Origin: Ciona intestinalis
Taxonomy: Eukaryota > Chordata > Ascidiacea > Phlebobranchia > Cionidae
Length of the DNA stretch: 64,000 nucleotides
Reading direction: 5' to 3'
Assembly (NCBI RefSeq): GCF_000224145.3
Contig: NW_004190374.1
Coordinates: forward strand, 81,903-145,902
The notes beneath the pieces are model-generated. The model did no database searches. It saw only the letters and a list, made by a program, of their open reading frames with translations, and was not told the DNA's origin. This document shows positions 1 to 11,176 of the stretch, piece after piece. The position numbers and the translations under genes are program-made. Within the stretch, counting starts at the first letter, position 1; each line of letters begins with the position of its first letter.

Positions 1-120
1 AATAACAACAACAACAACCACATATTCACTAGTCTTGATTGTTTATTTCTGAGTTTTGCAAATATAAATAAAATCCTGTGATGTATAAACAAAAGAATAA
101 TTTATTTGATATGAAAAGTT

Positions 121-220
121 TCAACAAAAGAAAGCATGGCAAACTTTCTCTTGCACAAACGCATAGATCATGAATCCGATGTATAACGACACGAATATCA
201 CGCCAACAGCTCGGTTTAAT
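121..220 (-). other. Candidate last coding exon of the exchanger
   Basis: After a C-rich acceptor (CCCCCCGCAG) the reading is [16 protein letters not shown] followed by [16 protein letters not shown] and a stop. A hydrophobic helix preceded by a K/R-L-D/N-R-x-hydrophobic motif is how the last helix of NCKX proteins begins. The entry phase (one base before the first full codon) would fit a donor at the end of the exon at 1169-982. The helix expected just before it is missing, so either one exon was not found or this is a reduced C-terminus. Confidence 0.5.
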
Positions 221-3200
221 CTGCGGGGGGATTAATGAAGTTGAATTATTAAAAAGTGTTAATTCTTTGTGTGGCTGGGCTTAGACAGTGGTTATAACAT
301 AAGTGTACTGCTTCATACACTCCGTGCCGGTTATAAACTACTTTCTATATGGCTGATAATTTGAACAACCCATCAGTGACCACTGGGTCGGAGAAATTAC
401 CGTTAAGTGTCTTGCCCAAGGACACAAACGCTCACAATGGTAGCAGCATCGAGCTTCGAACCCAGTAACCTCTGGTTTAAAGGCAAGTGCTTCAACCAGT
501 GTGCTATGGCGTCAAACTAATATTTATAAAACCATTTTTAAGTTGTTTACAAGGTGTTATCAGATATTGATAAGTTAAAATTACCTGAACCTCACAGCGA
601 TGAACATAACGAGACACACTGCGAGGATCAACAACAAGATGAACCCAAACTTAACGTGGGGAACCATTTGAAAGGGAAGGGGGAGGTTGGACATCAGACA
701 CTGAAATTAAATAATGATGCTAATAGAGATACAGAAAAAGTTCATTTATTTTTTCTCAAAAAAATAGTATTCTATTTATTATAATTACTAAATCTAATTT
801 CAACTGTGTTTTATGGGTGAGGTACTCCTATGGCATAGCAAGGTCTAGAAATTAGGCCAGAGTTGGCATTGAATAATTGCTATTTGATATTCAAATTCAA
901 TTTAGAAAAATTAACCATGAATAACATAATATCAGGATTTGTTTTTATTAACGTATGCAATAAAACTAACTTTATTTAAACTTAAACACAACATCACCCA
1001 CTGTTTGTAATGGAGATAATAAATGCACAGGTTCCGAAGTTATGAGACTCGCGATGAGGAAAGGCAAGCCAAGCCCAAGGTTTATGTCGAACACGTTTGA
1101 ACCGATAGCGTTCGACACCGCCATGTCACCGTAACCTTCACGTGCAACCAGGATGGAACTGAGGGCATCCTGTGAATGGCCAGAAAACAACAGTAGTTAT
1201 AACACAGGTTTAACACCTCGTGCCAGCTTACGTGTTACCATGTATGTTACTTTGTGGCTTGTGGGTGATTATTTTTTTTGGTTTTTTCATTTTTTTATGT
1301 ATGGCTGATAATTTGGACAACCCATTAGTGACCACTGGGTTGGAGCAATTGTTGTTAGGTGTCTTGTCCACACATATCTTTACTTTGAATAAAACCCTCA
1401 CTTACCGGTACACTTGTCCCGACAGCAATCACGAGCAACCCCATCGTATAAGTATCAACGCCCAACAAACATCCAATTATTTCCACAGCCGCCACCATAA
1501 CATAACTGATGCTGGCAATCCATAGAATGCTCATGAAGAAAGAGAACAAATACCATTTCCTGTAAAGATGGGAAGCTTGTTATAAACCAGACTACACAGT
1601 GTAAGAGGTATATCATATGTTTCTCAATTATTTTGTGGCAACCAAACATTTTGCTTAGTTTAATAGAAAACTCTGACAAATCACTTTTTGTAAGCATGAA
1701 TAAAATGATTCAACTATTACAACAATAAAAATGTTTTATTCTATTATTTACTTTTAATGCAATATATAATTTGGCTACTCTGGAATAAAACCGTTGATTT
1801 TATTACGCCAATGTTTCGTTTGTCATAAAACTAATGTTTTAATCGCATGAGCGAATACAAAAATGTTTTTTATACCAGAGTAGCAAACTTACACACAAAT
1901 CTTTGTTACAGATTCAATATGTTTAACCCAGATATTCAAACATAAATGGTGACACTTGTGTGTATTAACAACATCACTCACCTCGTGTCTGGTTTAGAGC
2001 AGTCAGGTATGGTCCACGTATAAGCACATATCCATGGAAAAGATAAAACATAAACGAACAAGTTCCCCAAGTACTTTGCACTCGGTACACAGTGACTAGA
2101 ATCTGGTCTGTTCATATAAGAGGTATTGTGATGTAATAACTGTAATTACCATGTACTGCTGTGACACACCTGATTCTAGACCAGCAGATACAAGTTTTAT
2201 GATTAACACCGCCATTGTAAGTGCATATATCCTTGGGCAAGGTATTTAATATTAAAGGTTACAACCCAGTGGTCACTAAAATTGTCAGCTATACAGAAAA
2301 ACAATCACTCACAAAGTTACATACGTGGTAACTCGTAAGCAAGCACGAGGTGTATTAAACAGAACGCCGTCGTTAACGATTGTCGTTACCCCGCCATGTG
2401 AGGATAAATAAGTTACAACGTATGTCAACAAACTTACTTATCAGGAGGGGGGTGCCTGATAGGAGGAAGACACGGGAACACCGACATTGTTTCTTCTTCT
2501 TTTCCAACATTCTCATTCAATCCTGCTTCACCTGTTTACAAAGATATATTAATGTAACTTATTTAGCCTTGTTTCATACACCTCGTGCCCGCTTACGAGT
2601 TACTACGAATGTAACTTTGTGGGTGAGTGTTTTTGCAATTGGATTAATATTTTACACAAAGGCCCGGTGTGAATGAGTCACTCAAGTGGGATTTGAACCC
2701 AGAACCTTAATATAACAACCTGCGACAGGAGGGTTGTCCTCTGATGTTGGTTGGTCAGGTGACTCAGGTTCCTGGGGATTAAATGGATGGTTTAGTATTG
2801 TTAGGTGGCCACATGTGTCAGTTTGACATCATCAATATGACATCATCAGCATAACATCACAAGTATGACATCACCAGCATAACATCAAAAGTATGACATC
2901 ATCAATATGACATCATGAGTATGACATCATCAGCATGACATCACAAGTATGACATCATCAATATGACATCATCAGTATGACATCATCAGCATAACATCAC
3001 AAGTATGACATCACCAGCATAACATCAAAAGTATGACATCATCAATATGACATCATCAGTATGACATCACAAGTATGACATCATCAGCATAACATCACAA
3101 GCATGACATCATCAATATGACATCATGAATACTTACATCTGGCACTTGAGGTCTCCCAGACATGACATCACCCACGCTCGCTACTTCACTGTAAGCGTCG

Positions 3201-6200
3201 ACATCGTTGTCCTGGATATCAAGGTTGAAAGTAAATATAGAAATATTATTTTAATTACTATACCTTGGATTTGTTTAAATTATGAAAAGAAGGAAATTAG
3301 CAACAAATAACATTTGTTAAAACACCGGAATAGTTTTTATTGCCTAAAACTTATCGTCACAATATGCAGGATATTTAATTCAATTATTCTACAAATTAAA
3401 CTTACAACTGATGAAAAGTCTGGGTTTGTCCCAAAATGTCCGCACGAACAACTCCTTGGGTGGAAAATGAATCGATTATGATTGCTTTGGTTCGAGTTTC
3501 TTGAGGGTTGGACTGTGTTGTCGCTCAATCTGGTTTGTGAAGTTGAAAAGTAAAATCTTGCAACAGAACAATAGAATATGGTTCATCGCTACCACTAATT
3601 TTGCATAGGTGTCCTTGGGCAAGAGGCTTAATGGCAATTGCTTCAACCCAGTGGTCACTAATAGGTAGTTCAAATTGTCAGCCAAACAGAAACACAATCA
3701 CAAAGTTACCCAAGTGGTAACTCGTAAGCTGGCACGAGGTGTATGAAACAGAACACCCGTGTTATAATGACTGTCGTTGCCCCGCCATGCGAGGATAAAT
3801 AAGTAACATACGTGGTAACTGGTAAGCTGGCACGAGGTGTATGAAACAGAACACCCGTGTTATAACGACTGTCATTTGCCGGCCACGCAAGGATAAAACC
3901 CAAATCTTTACTTGTATCATTTGGTATGTTGAATTTGCTTTAATGTGAAGGGCTTTTATTTTAAAACAAGCCCCATTCATATTTACCCAGCTTCAAATTC
4001 TTTGCTGAAATTTTCTTCATTTTCTGAATAAGGAGGAGGCGGACTCTTCTTTTGATGTCGGCAACATCCATCTCTTCCCTCTTCTTTATCGCAACCTCCC
4101 AAATCAACTCCTTCACCAACCTCTTTGTATCTCGTCTCGTATTGCTGAGCTTGCAAACATTCATCACATATCAACCCATCATCAACTTGATCTTCTGTTT
4201 GTGGGGTTTCGTCCAGCCTTGTCAGCCTTCTGTTTCTACAACAACAGCAGCAACGACGACACCCACAACCCCTGCCTAACCTGTGACATAATACAATTAA
4301 CAGCAAAACGACAGTCGTTACAACAGGGGAGGGATAAAATAATGGTAAATGGTAGCATTGAATAAAAGTGTGCCTGTAATTTGATTTATAAGAAGCTCAT
4401 CACAGATGGTTAAAATACTTAAATTGAATGTCATTGGCAGATATATCAACCATCACAACATAACACGTTCACCAACCTTGCAGCGTCCAAACTTTGACTT
4501 TTTCTAAACTTGATTTTCTTTTCAGCTTCAACAATAACTGTGTTGGTTGGGGCAGGAGGTTCGACCTGTCAATCAAACAAGTGGATGTCAAATACATTGG
4601 GACTTCCTTTTCCACGAAATCACCATTGTGGGCGTATGTGTCCTTGGGCAAGACATTTAACGGCAATTGCTTCAACCCAGCGGTCACTAATGGGTTGTTT
4701 AAATTAGGAAAACCGAAACATCATCCCACAAACTTACATCTGTGGTAACTTGTAAGCGGGCATGAGGTGTATGAAACAGAACACCCGTGGTATAACTACT
4801 GTCGTTGCCCGCCATGCGAGGATAAATAAGTTACATACGCGGTAACTTGTAAGCTGGCACGAGGTGTATGAAACAGAACACCCGTGTTGTAACGACTGTC
4901 GTTGGCACGTGAGGATAAACAAGTTGTACACCTGTGGTTTTGGTGTTGGGGGCGGTGGGTTCTTTTCCTCAGCAGGTGCTTCTACAGGTTCAACAGCACT
5001 TGGCGATATTCGGCCATCTTTTAATTCAAAACATGAGCTGTGAAAAAAACAAAGGATTCTGAAATTACAGACAATGGGCATGTTCTTGAATTTAAAACAA
5101 CAATGTGTGTGACGTAATAAACGCATGTTTATTGTGATGTCATGATTAAGCTGTTTGTTCATCGATTTTTGTAGGCAGTCAGTTTATTTTTAGTTCCAAG
5201 TGTAATAATATAAACGAAGCATGTTTTCGCGCTATTTCAAAGTTAAATTTCGCACGAACGACTCCTGACACGAATTTTAAAATCAAAAGTTTTAACGAAC
5301 ACCAGTTGAAGGATTACCTGATAATATATGAGGTTGTATGTGTAATATAGTAGGGTAGGGAAGATGGGACATCTTTTCATTCTATTTTTCCGTCCCATTT
5401 GGTAGTAAACATAGAACATTAAAAGAATTATAAAAAACGTATTCTCACGACTTCCATAGACCGTTGTTAATTGTTTAAAACACGATCAAGATATTTGGAT
5501 ATTATGAGCTAAAGGTGTCCCATCTCCCCCACCCTACTATATTGCCGTATATGACGTTTATATTCCTACCAGCACTTCCATGACGCCATAAATTCCATCA
5601 GCATCGGATTAAACTTCATTGTGACGATATAAAGGACATACAGAAGCAACAATAGGAATGATTCCCACCAAACAAAATATGCGTCCCATGAAAACATGAT
5701 GAAGGTTATAATAGACAGAGCGTAGAAGATGGAATCCCGAATCAATGGTCGCCAATCTATTTGCAATACCTGGGAATGTAAAGCTTTGTTTATTTAAACG
5801 CATTAAACGCACATTTAGATATAATAGGGTGGGGAAATAGGACATCTTTTCGTTTCATCAACTTGTCCCTTTGGTAGTAAACAAAGAACATTCGAAAGAA
5901 ATATAAAACCGTATCCTCACAACTTCCGTAGACTGTTGTTAATTGTTTAACACACGATCAGGATATTAGGATATTATGTGCTAAAGGTGCCGTCACACGA
6001 TAAAATTCGATAATTTATGTTTTTGTAAGTATTTATTTTTAATCTTAGATTTCATGTCCTGAGATCAGGGTATTTTTGGCTACCGATTATAGTTAGTCGG
6101 TCGCGGTTACTATTGGCAACCACGTTTTTTCTGGTAATTGCTTATCACAGAAGTTGGTCGATGGTTTAGTCGGTAGCTGAGAATGCCATCCCAGTTGTGG

Positions 6201-9166
6201 TAACACCTGCTTTAACTATCAGCAAGTGATGGATTGGTGTGTAAGAAACGTGTGGCATCTTCCCGGTCGTGCACGGATTAATTATTTGTTGAATCACACC
6301 AATGGGGGGTAAACAACTTGTGCTATATTTGTTTAAAATTATTGCTCTAAAAGGAACCACGTGTGGCCACAGTCGACACCTAATAATAAACACATGCACA
6401 TGTATACAGATAAACACAATTGATGGAAATATATGAGCAATTACCCGGCCCGCCAATGCTGACGTCAAAGCTATGATGACGAGTAGATTGAACACAGCGG
6501 ACCTGTCGAAATTAAATGAGGGCAAAGATATTAAAATCCAAATATATTGGTTGTTTAGGAGAATATGATTATTGGATATTGATTTGCAGGTGGTTGGTTG
6601 AGATTTGCATTATTTTCACCGGTACCACAATAAACGCTAGACTTTGAACCAGAGGTTATGAGTTTGGGCTTAATGTGCCACCATTGTGGGTGTATGTGTC
6701 ATCGGTTCAAAGCTCAAAGCTGCTATCATTGTACGAAGTGTACCTACGTTTTATATCGACTGTCGTTGCCCCGCCATGCGAGGATAAATAAGTTACATAC
6801 GTGGTAACTCGTAAGCGGGCACGAGGTGTATAAAACAGAACACCCGTGTTATAACAACTGTCGTTGCCCGTCACACGAGGATAAATAAGTTACATTTATT
6901 TATTGATTTTATTCATTAATATTTTCACGTTTATCTTCGATTTGATTCGCCCACACCAAGTCATTTACATCATTGAGTTTTTATTGTTGTATAAGTTTTA
7001 AATAATTAATTAAACGTTATTTGTTTTATTACTTTAATATTAATCGCAACCCATTAAAAATTAATCAATACTTTAAGGATCGACGAGATATAATCGTTAA
7101 ATGACCAGGCAGTTATTAATATTATATTAACCAAGCAAGTTCTAATCAAATAGCGACCTTTAGTTATATTCAAGAATTAATATTATCTACTAAATATGAC
7201 ACCTGTTCTTTCTAATGCAGTATATATATTGTTAAGTATAGTAGGTTGGGGGAAGACGGGACACCTTCAGCACATAATATCCAAATATCCTGTCGTGTTT
7301 TAAACAATTAACAACGGTCTATGGGAGTTGTGAGGATACGGTTTTTATAATTCTTTGAATGTTCTTTGTTTACTACCAAATGGGACGAGAAAATAGAATG
7401 AAAAGGTGTCCCACATCTTCCCCCACCCTACTATATATACATTTATTTAACGCAGCAATTCTAACCGAAACTTAAAACACGATAATTATATTGGGATAAT
7501 GAGATAACATAGACGTTCACCTCAGCTCCCGTGGCTTCTCATATAAAAACTCTTAATAGTGGTTTTTAGATATATATATCTTACCATTACCTTTTAATTA
7601 TGATGATACCTTAAGCCGATTATTTCGCGAATATGCCAACCTATGATTAAGCCGCTAACCACATGACGTTGGTTTGTTGTAGAAAATTCGTGCAGCAAAT
7701 CTTTCATACTAATGATTTTGTGTCAATTAATCAAGTGTCCCAACTTACCCCACGATCGTCCCAACACCGACGTCACTTCCTGCCCCGATACCAGCTATTG
7801 AAGTGAACAACTCTGGCGCTGATGAACCAGCCGCCATGAAAGTGGCGCCGGCTACGTCATCGCTAAGGTTTAGTTTCTCGGATATTGCCTCCAGTGATGG
7901 AACGAAGAAGTCGTCGCATATGATCGCTAAAGCTGTGGGACAACAATTGGTTAATAGTATGAATCAACCGTTGGTATAATAGCTTCAGCAACTCGACTGT
8001 GGGCATGGGAGTGGCAACCACGGATAAGTTACTCAAGTTCCCACCCACGAGGATATAAATGACCAAACCAACCAAAAGTCATGTCTGCTTATCCACACAC
8101 TGCAATAGGTTCAGCAACTCGACTGTGGGCATGGGATTGGCAACCATGGATAAGTCACTCAAGGTCCCACCCATTAGGATATAACTACCAACCTATAAAC
8201 AGGAACAATACGATAAAGATATAGAGGATCGTCCACAGAGCTGGAACTCCCGAGTTTCGTTCCATCGAACACGTGTCATGTTTCCCGCCATGCCCTCCTT
8301 CCTCACCTGTTGTGTTGTCATGCGAGGAACTGCATGTGAGGGTATAACGTTATACATCATATAGTAGGCCGGGGTAGTATGGTTTTCGTTTTCACTTTGT
8401 AAATCTCATTTGGTGGAAAACAAGAATACTCATCGACTGGGCAATGGAAGATTATACGTGAATTAACGGTATCCTTCCTACCTTATACAGAACAGTATTG
8501 GAACATAACTTATATACCTTTTTTTCCAATAGGTCAACTATGTAAAAATAAATCATAATAACGAAGAGAATGGAAAGTTATTGGCAGCAAAAAATTCGTG
8601 AAAACACGATGCGGTAAAAATGTCTTGGAGAATATATGCAACAAATACATAATATACATCAACACTTACTTTTTTGCTGCTAATTCTTCGCAGAAATCTT
8701 TGGTTCGTTCATACACCGTCGCATTCCCAGGAGCCAACAATGCATCTTCCAATGTTGGTTGTTTATGTGCGATCTTCTGGTTCTTGGTGTTTAATATTAA
8801 TTCACTTTCCAGCGAATATATCCCACCAGAGTGTAGATCATTGGGCCAAGTACCTTCTGCGTCCGGATGTTTCGCAACCACTGTCGAAGGAGCCAACTCT
8901 GAACTTCGTCTTTTCCTAACCACCAGCAACTCAACTTGGCGGTAAATATTCAAATCAATTGTTTCGTGACGTAGTTCTGCTCGTGACGTATTAATGACGT
9001 CAGAGAAAAACTTCGTTTTCAGCAATGACGTCAACAAAATTAATGACGTCACAAAAACGGCGAACGCGGTCGCGATTTTAATAATCGTTGCCACGATCTT
9101 CGACCTCGCTCTATGACGTAACTTCCTCTCCCCATTGTTACCAACAATATCCCTTTGTTTGATCAT
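121..9166 (-). CDS. K+-dependent Na+/Ca2+ exchanger (NCKX/SLC24 family)
   Basis: Multi-pass membrane exchanger that trades intracellular Ca2+ and K+ for extracellular Na+. Traced exons, 5' to 3': 9166-8670, 8329-8193, 7932-7749, 6502-6445, 5769-5570, 5037-4932, 4565-4477, 4280-3987, 3454-3406, 3211-3137, an uncertain one near 2550-2465, 2107-1982, 1559-1406, 1169-about 982 and a candidate last exon 220-121. Exon 1 starts with MIKQRDIVG, a transmembrane stretch and an N-glycosylation site (NAT). Both alpha repeats are present: [11 protein letters not shown] with [10 protein letters not shown], and GTSVP followed by [12 protein letters not shown] and GSNVFDI. The family's key acidic residues, E in APEL and D in VPDAL, are kept. 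Phases agree except between the exon at 3211-3137 and the one near 2500. The exon at 1169 runs into a stop at 972 unless a weak donor is used, and the usual penultimate membrane helix was not found. The alpha-2 wording is nearer NCKX3/4/5 than NCKX1/2 (inference). Confidence 0.88.
284..512 (-). repeat. tRNA-derived SINE-like element, nearly full length
   Basis: Read on the minus strand, it begins with a tRNA-like head (box-A-like TAGCACACTGG, box-B-like GGTTCGAAGCTC). It continues into the family core TGTCCTTGGGCAAGACACTT, then CCCAGTGGTCAC, and a tail related to GTGTATGAAACAGAACACCC. The same body occurs many times in this window, in both orientations. Terminal parts are diverged here. Confidence 0.75.
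554..740 (+). other. Orphan coding-like stretch on the plus strand
   Basis: A plus-strand open stretch after a possible acceptor (TTACAAG, 553) encodes a hydrophilic, His/Glu/Asp/Gln-rich peptide ([19 protein letters not shown] and onward) up to a TEK near 740. Codon use looks protein-like, but there is no start codon in context and no partner exon nearby. It lies in the last intron region of the minus-strand exchanger. It may be an exon fragment moved by a retroelement or a chance frame. Confidence 0.2.
1195..1378 (-). repeat. SINE-like element, 5'-truncated copy
   Basis: Holds the family tail (GTTATAACACAGG, CTCGTGCCAGCTTACG) and the core segment around GACCACTGGGTTGGAGCAATT. It stops at the NCKX exon boundary near 1400 and lies in the intron between the two halves of the alpha-2 repeat. 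Confidence 0.7.
1406..1559 (-). other. NCKX exon with a membrane helix and the start of the alpha-2 repeat
   Basis: Reads [20 protein letters not shown], then [14 protein letters not shown], ending in phase 0. It joins [12 protein letters not shown] in the next exon (1169), so the intron splits the GTSVPD motif right before its functional aspartate. Confidence 0.9.
2225..2425 (+). repeat. SINE-like element
   Basis: Plus-oriented copy with the core (CCTTGGGCAAGGTATTTAA), CCCAGTGGTCACTAA, and the tail CATACGTGGTAACTCGTAAG through GCCATGTGAGGATAAATAAG. A second partial tail in the opposite orientation lies at about 2570-2630. Confidence 0.7.
2826..3128. repeat. Short-period tandem array of TGACATCA-type units
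   Basis: About 20 head-to-tail units of roughly 15 bases, each GACATCA plus a variable TCAATAT, TCAGCAT, CAAGTAT or CCAGCAT spacer. Higher-order blocks repeat (the segment near 2860-2910 recurs near 3000-3050), which suggests expansion in blocks. The array lies in an NCKX intron and ends 8 bases before the donor of the exon at 3211-3137. Confidence 0.9.
3600..3905 (+). repeat. SINE-like element with a duplicated tail
   Basis: Plus-oriented core (GTGTCCTTGGGCAAGAGGCT) followed by the standard tail. The tail unit from GTGGTAACTCGTAAGCTGG to GCGAGGATAAATAAG then occurs a second time directly downstream. Tail doubling is seen in several copies in this window. Confidence 0.75.
3987..4280 (-). other. 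NCKX cytosolic loop exon with a cysteine cluster
   Basis: Between the two membrane halves of NCKX lies a large cytosolic loop. Here the exon opens with a dense basic/cysteine cluster ([15 protein letters not shown]), then an acidic part with ICDEC, a [16 protein letters not shown] segment, and a donor at GCTGG|GTAAAT. It is entered in phase 2 from the exon at 4565-4477, and only this frame stays open through the whole exon. The cysteine cluster is not a family feature I know. It could be palmitoylated or bind metal; both are guesses. Confidence 0.7.
4618..4920 (+). repeat. SINE-like element with a duplicated tail
   Basis: Core (GTCCTTGGGCAAGACATTTA) and CAACCCAGCGGTCACTAATG, then two successive tail units each ending in GAGGATAAATAAG or GAGGATAAACAAG. 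It lies in the NCKX intron between the exons at 5037-4932 and 4565-4477 and ends about 12 bases from the exon at 4932. Confidence 0.75.
5346..5542. mobile_element. MITE with roughly 30-bp terminal inverted repeats
   Basis: Begins TATAGTAGGGTAGGGAAGAT and ends with its inverse (CCATCTCCCCCACCCTACTATA), separated by a conserved middle (CTTCCATAGACCGTTGTTAAT, TATGAGCTAAAGGTG). TA at each edge suggests a TA target site. It is the reference copy for the other MITEs listed here. Confidence 0.85.
5820..5996. mobile_element. MITE of the same family, right end lost
   Basis: Left end ATAATAGGGTGGGGAAATAG and the shared middle (CAACTTCCGTAGACTGTTGT, ATTATGTGCTAAAGGTG) are present. The right inverted repeat breaks off into unrelated sequence. 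Confidence 0.75.
6600..6895 (+). repeat. SINE-like element
   Basis: Contains a degenerate head (GAACCAGAGGTTATGAGTTT), a worn core (GTGTATGTGTCATCGGTTC), and two tail units ending in GAGGATAAATAAGTTACAT. It lies in the NCKX intron upstream of the exon at 6502-6445. Confidence 0.7.
7237..7435. mobile_element. MITE of the same family, opposite orientation
   Basis: Bounded by TATAGTAGGTTGGGGGAAGA and its inverse (TTCCCCCACCCTACTATA). The middle reads as the reverse complement of the copy at 5346-5542. Confidence 0.85.
7749..7932 (-). other. NCKX alpha-1 repeat exon
   Basis: This exon encodes the first ion-binding repeat. It opens with [16 protein letters not shown], continues through [19 protein letters not shown], and ends DVGVGTIVG in phase 2. 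The next exon (6502-6445) completes it with [15 protein letters not shown]. These strings are the signature of the Ca2+/cation antiporter alpha repeat. Acceptor and donor are both canonical. Confidence 0.93.
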
Positions 9167-10790
9167 AATTTACAACATAACCTGCATAATGGTGGAAATA
9201 TGGATTAACATAAACTGTATTTATGGTTTCAATTACGTTAGTGAAGCTTGGATTGAAATATAACCCTGAGAATAACGGTAAAACAACGGCGCAATAAGAC
9301 AAGCGACACTAATGGTGCTACAGCCCATAAGTGACCACTGGGTTAGAGCATTGCAGTTGTCACATACGTCTATCGGTAGCAGTATTGAGCATCGAACCTG
9401 TACCCTTTGGGTCTCGATTCAAACTTTCAAACCACTCGAGTCAGGGCGCCTCATAAATTAACTGCGTCATTGCAATTCAATTACAGCCTTCGTACATGGA
9501 TCGTTGTGTAAATAATTAATGCGAGGAATGAACTGGAAGTCGCCTCGAACAAATTGCGGAATCTCAAAACAAACGATTGATGACGAAACGATTATTAGCG
9601 TGACGTCATAGAATGATGACGTAACGATGTTACCATAGTAACCTATATAGTCGTGTTCAGACACGAACTTGTAACGGTTATTGTCGGCGTGGTTAATTAC
9701 GATTGAAGTATTAACCTTAAAATTGACTGTGACGTAACACTTGACACGCGAACGATTTAATTGATGACGTCACACCACATAAGTTGATGACGTTCCACAT
9801 CCCCTGACCCAGATAAAGTTGTCTCACTCAACTAACTTGGGCTACGGACCAACAGCATAAACCTCATGCAACATGGCATGCCTCACTGTAGGACCTCACC
9901 CATATAGAATAGAATGTCCATATACAAAGTTGGGGTAATGGGCCAACTCTGGCCTAAATCCCAGGTCCCATGACATGCCTCACTGTAGAACCTCATCCAT
10001 ATAGAATAGAATGTCCATATACAATGTTGGGGTAATGGGCCAACTCTGGGTCTAAATCCCAGGTCCAATGGTGTACCTCACTGTAGGACCTCACCCATAT
10101 CGAATATTGAAGTAACATACACATATCCTTTCATGTACAACTGATTATAACGAAGCTACAAAGACATCCAACCCTTAACACCTATCTCTTGTTCTATGAC
10201 TGGGTCTTATTGAACCAATGATCGCATTAATACTAACGACCCCTTCCCTCGATTCCGCTACAAATTCTAGTGCAACGGTTACTGTGATGTCATAAACGAC
10301 CTTTGTCGAACTCAATCAGCAAAAACGTCACAATCGCCTATGTTAGACGTCACAATCACACTTGTTTCCACACGCGCTCAACGCGAAGTTAAACAATGAT
10401 TTAATCTCAGTAAGATTACGACGGTAATCCCAACACCAGCCGGCGCAAGAAATGAAAGAAAATTACTACAACGCCGTTTCGAGTTCGATGTGACGACTTG
10501 CAGTGTTGCACAACGATTTTAATTATTTTTTGTTATAAAAAATTGCACATTATATTAAATTTGTTTACCGTAAAAATAGTTTTAAAACTATTTCGTCAAA
10601 ATATACACTTTGGTCAACACTGCAACACTTGGTCAACACTGCAACACTTGGTTAATTGAAACTAAGTTAATGAAAATCTGTCGCATCGATTAAACAACTT
10701 CTGCTTCGGTTCGGGTGAGATTAAAAATTCCCGATTTGATGACGTCATTAAATATTGGAATTGTTGTAAACAATGGCGATTATTCGCTTT
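9167..10790. other. Intergenic region upstream of the exchanger
   Basis: No gene seen. It holds a worn SINE core (about 9310-9430), several TGACGTCA-like palindromes (near 9600-9790) and the 97-bp tandem repeat listed separately. The promoter of the exchanger should lie in the first few hundred bases, but I see no clear TATA box at a sensible distance. Confidence 0.5.
9870..10110. repeat. Tandem copies of a 97-bp dispersed repeat
   Basis: Two and a half units, each starting CACTGTAGGACCTCACCCAT, passing GGGGTAATGGGCCAACTCTG and ending CCCAGGTCCCATGACATGCC. Successive starts are at about 9884, 9981 and 10079. Single or partial copies recur near 13920, 17340, 30540, 38320, 42420, 44700 and 58700. 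Confidence 0.85.
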
Positions 10791-10990
10791 TACGGTTGTT
10801 TTACTCGAGTATTTTAACGCCGTCGACGCGATTTCGCCTGACGTGCTAATTGTTAGATTGCCATGTTTGTTATGTCACAATTGAAACACAATGCTTGCAG
10901 TTTGTTGTTTATTCCGCTTGCTTTGTAACAAAGGGTTCTGGATATATTTAGTTCAACAACAACAGCAGATAGTAAGTTTAACTTGAGTAA
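10790..10990. repeat. 3' flank of the acidic-gene duplicate, matching 12768-12965
   Basis: Starts AACGCCGTCGACGCGATTTC and runs with few differences through CACAATGCTTGCAGTTTGTT to TAACTTGAGTAAAATTAGGA. The match ends at about the same place in both copies and marks the 3' end of the duplicated unit. Confidence 0.9.
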
Positions 10991-11176
10991 AATTAGGACA
11001 TTTTATATTTTGTTAAAATTTTATTATTTGATACATGTTTAGAAAACTTTAAAACGTGCATTTAATAATAACAGATGATTAATCTTTTTGTAGAAGGACT
11101 GTTCAATATTTCTTTAATTGGTTGAAGAAAATTGCGGAATCTTCGATTTGTGGCGAAATCTTCCAAAAGTCGAATC

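Noticed and set aside
2826-3128. CRISPR-like array
   Set aside because: Very short units with no unique spacers, in a eukaryotic intron; it is a simple satellite.
3961-4167. Alternative frame in the NCKX loop exon ([14 protein letters not shown])
   Set aside because: A stop lies upstream in this frame within the same exon, and the phase from the previous exon does not lead into it.
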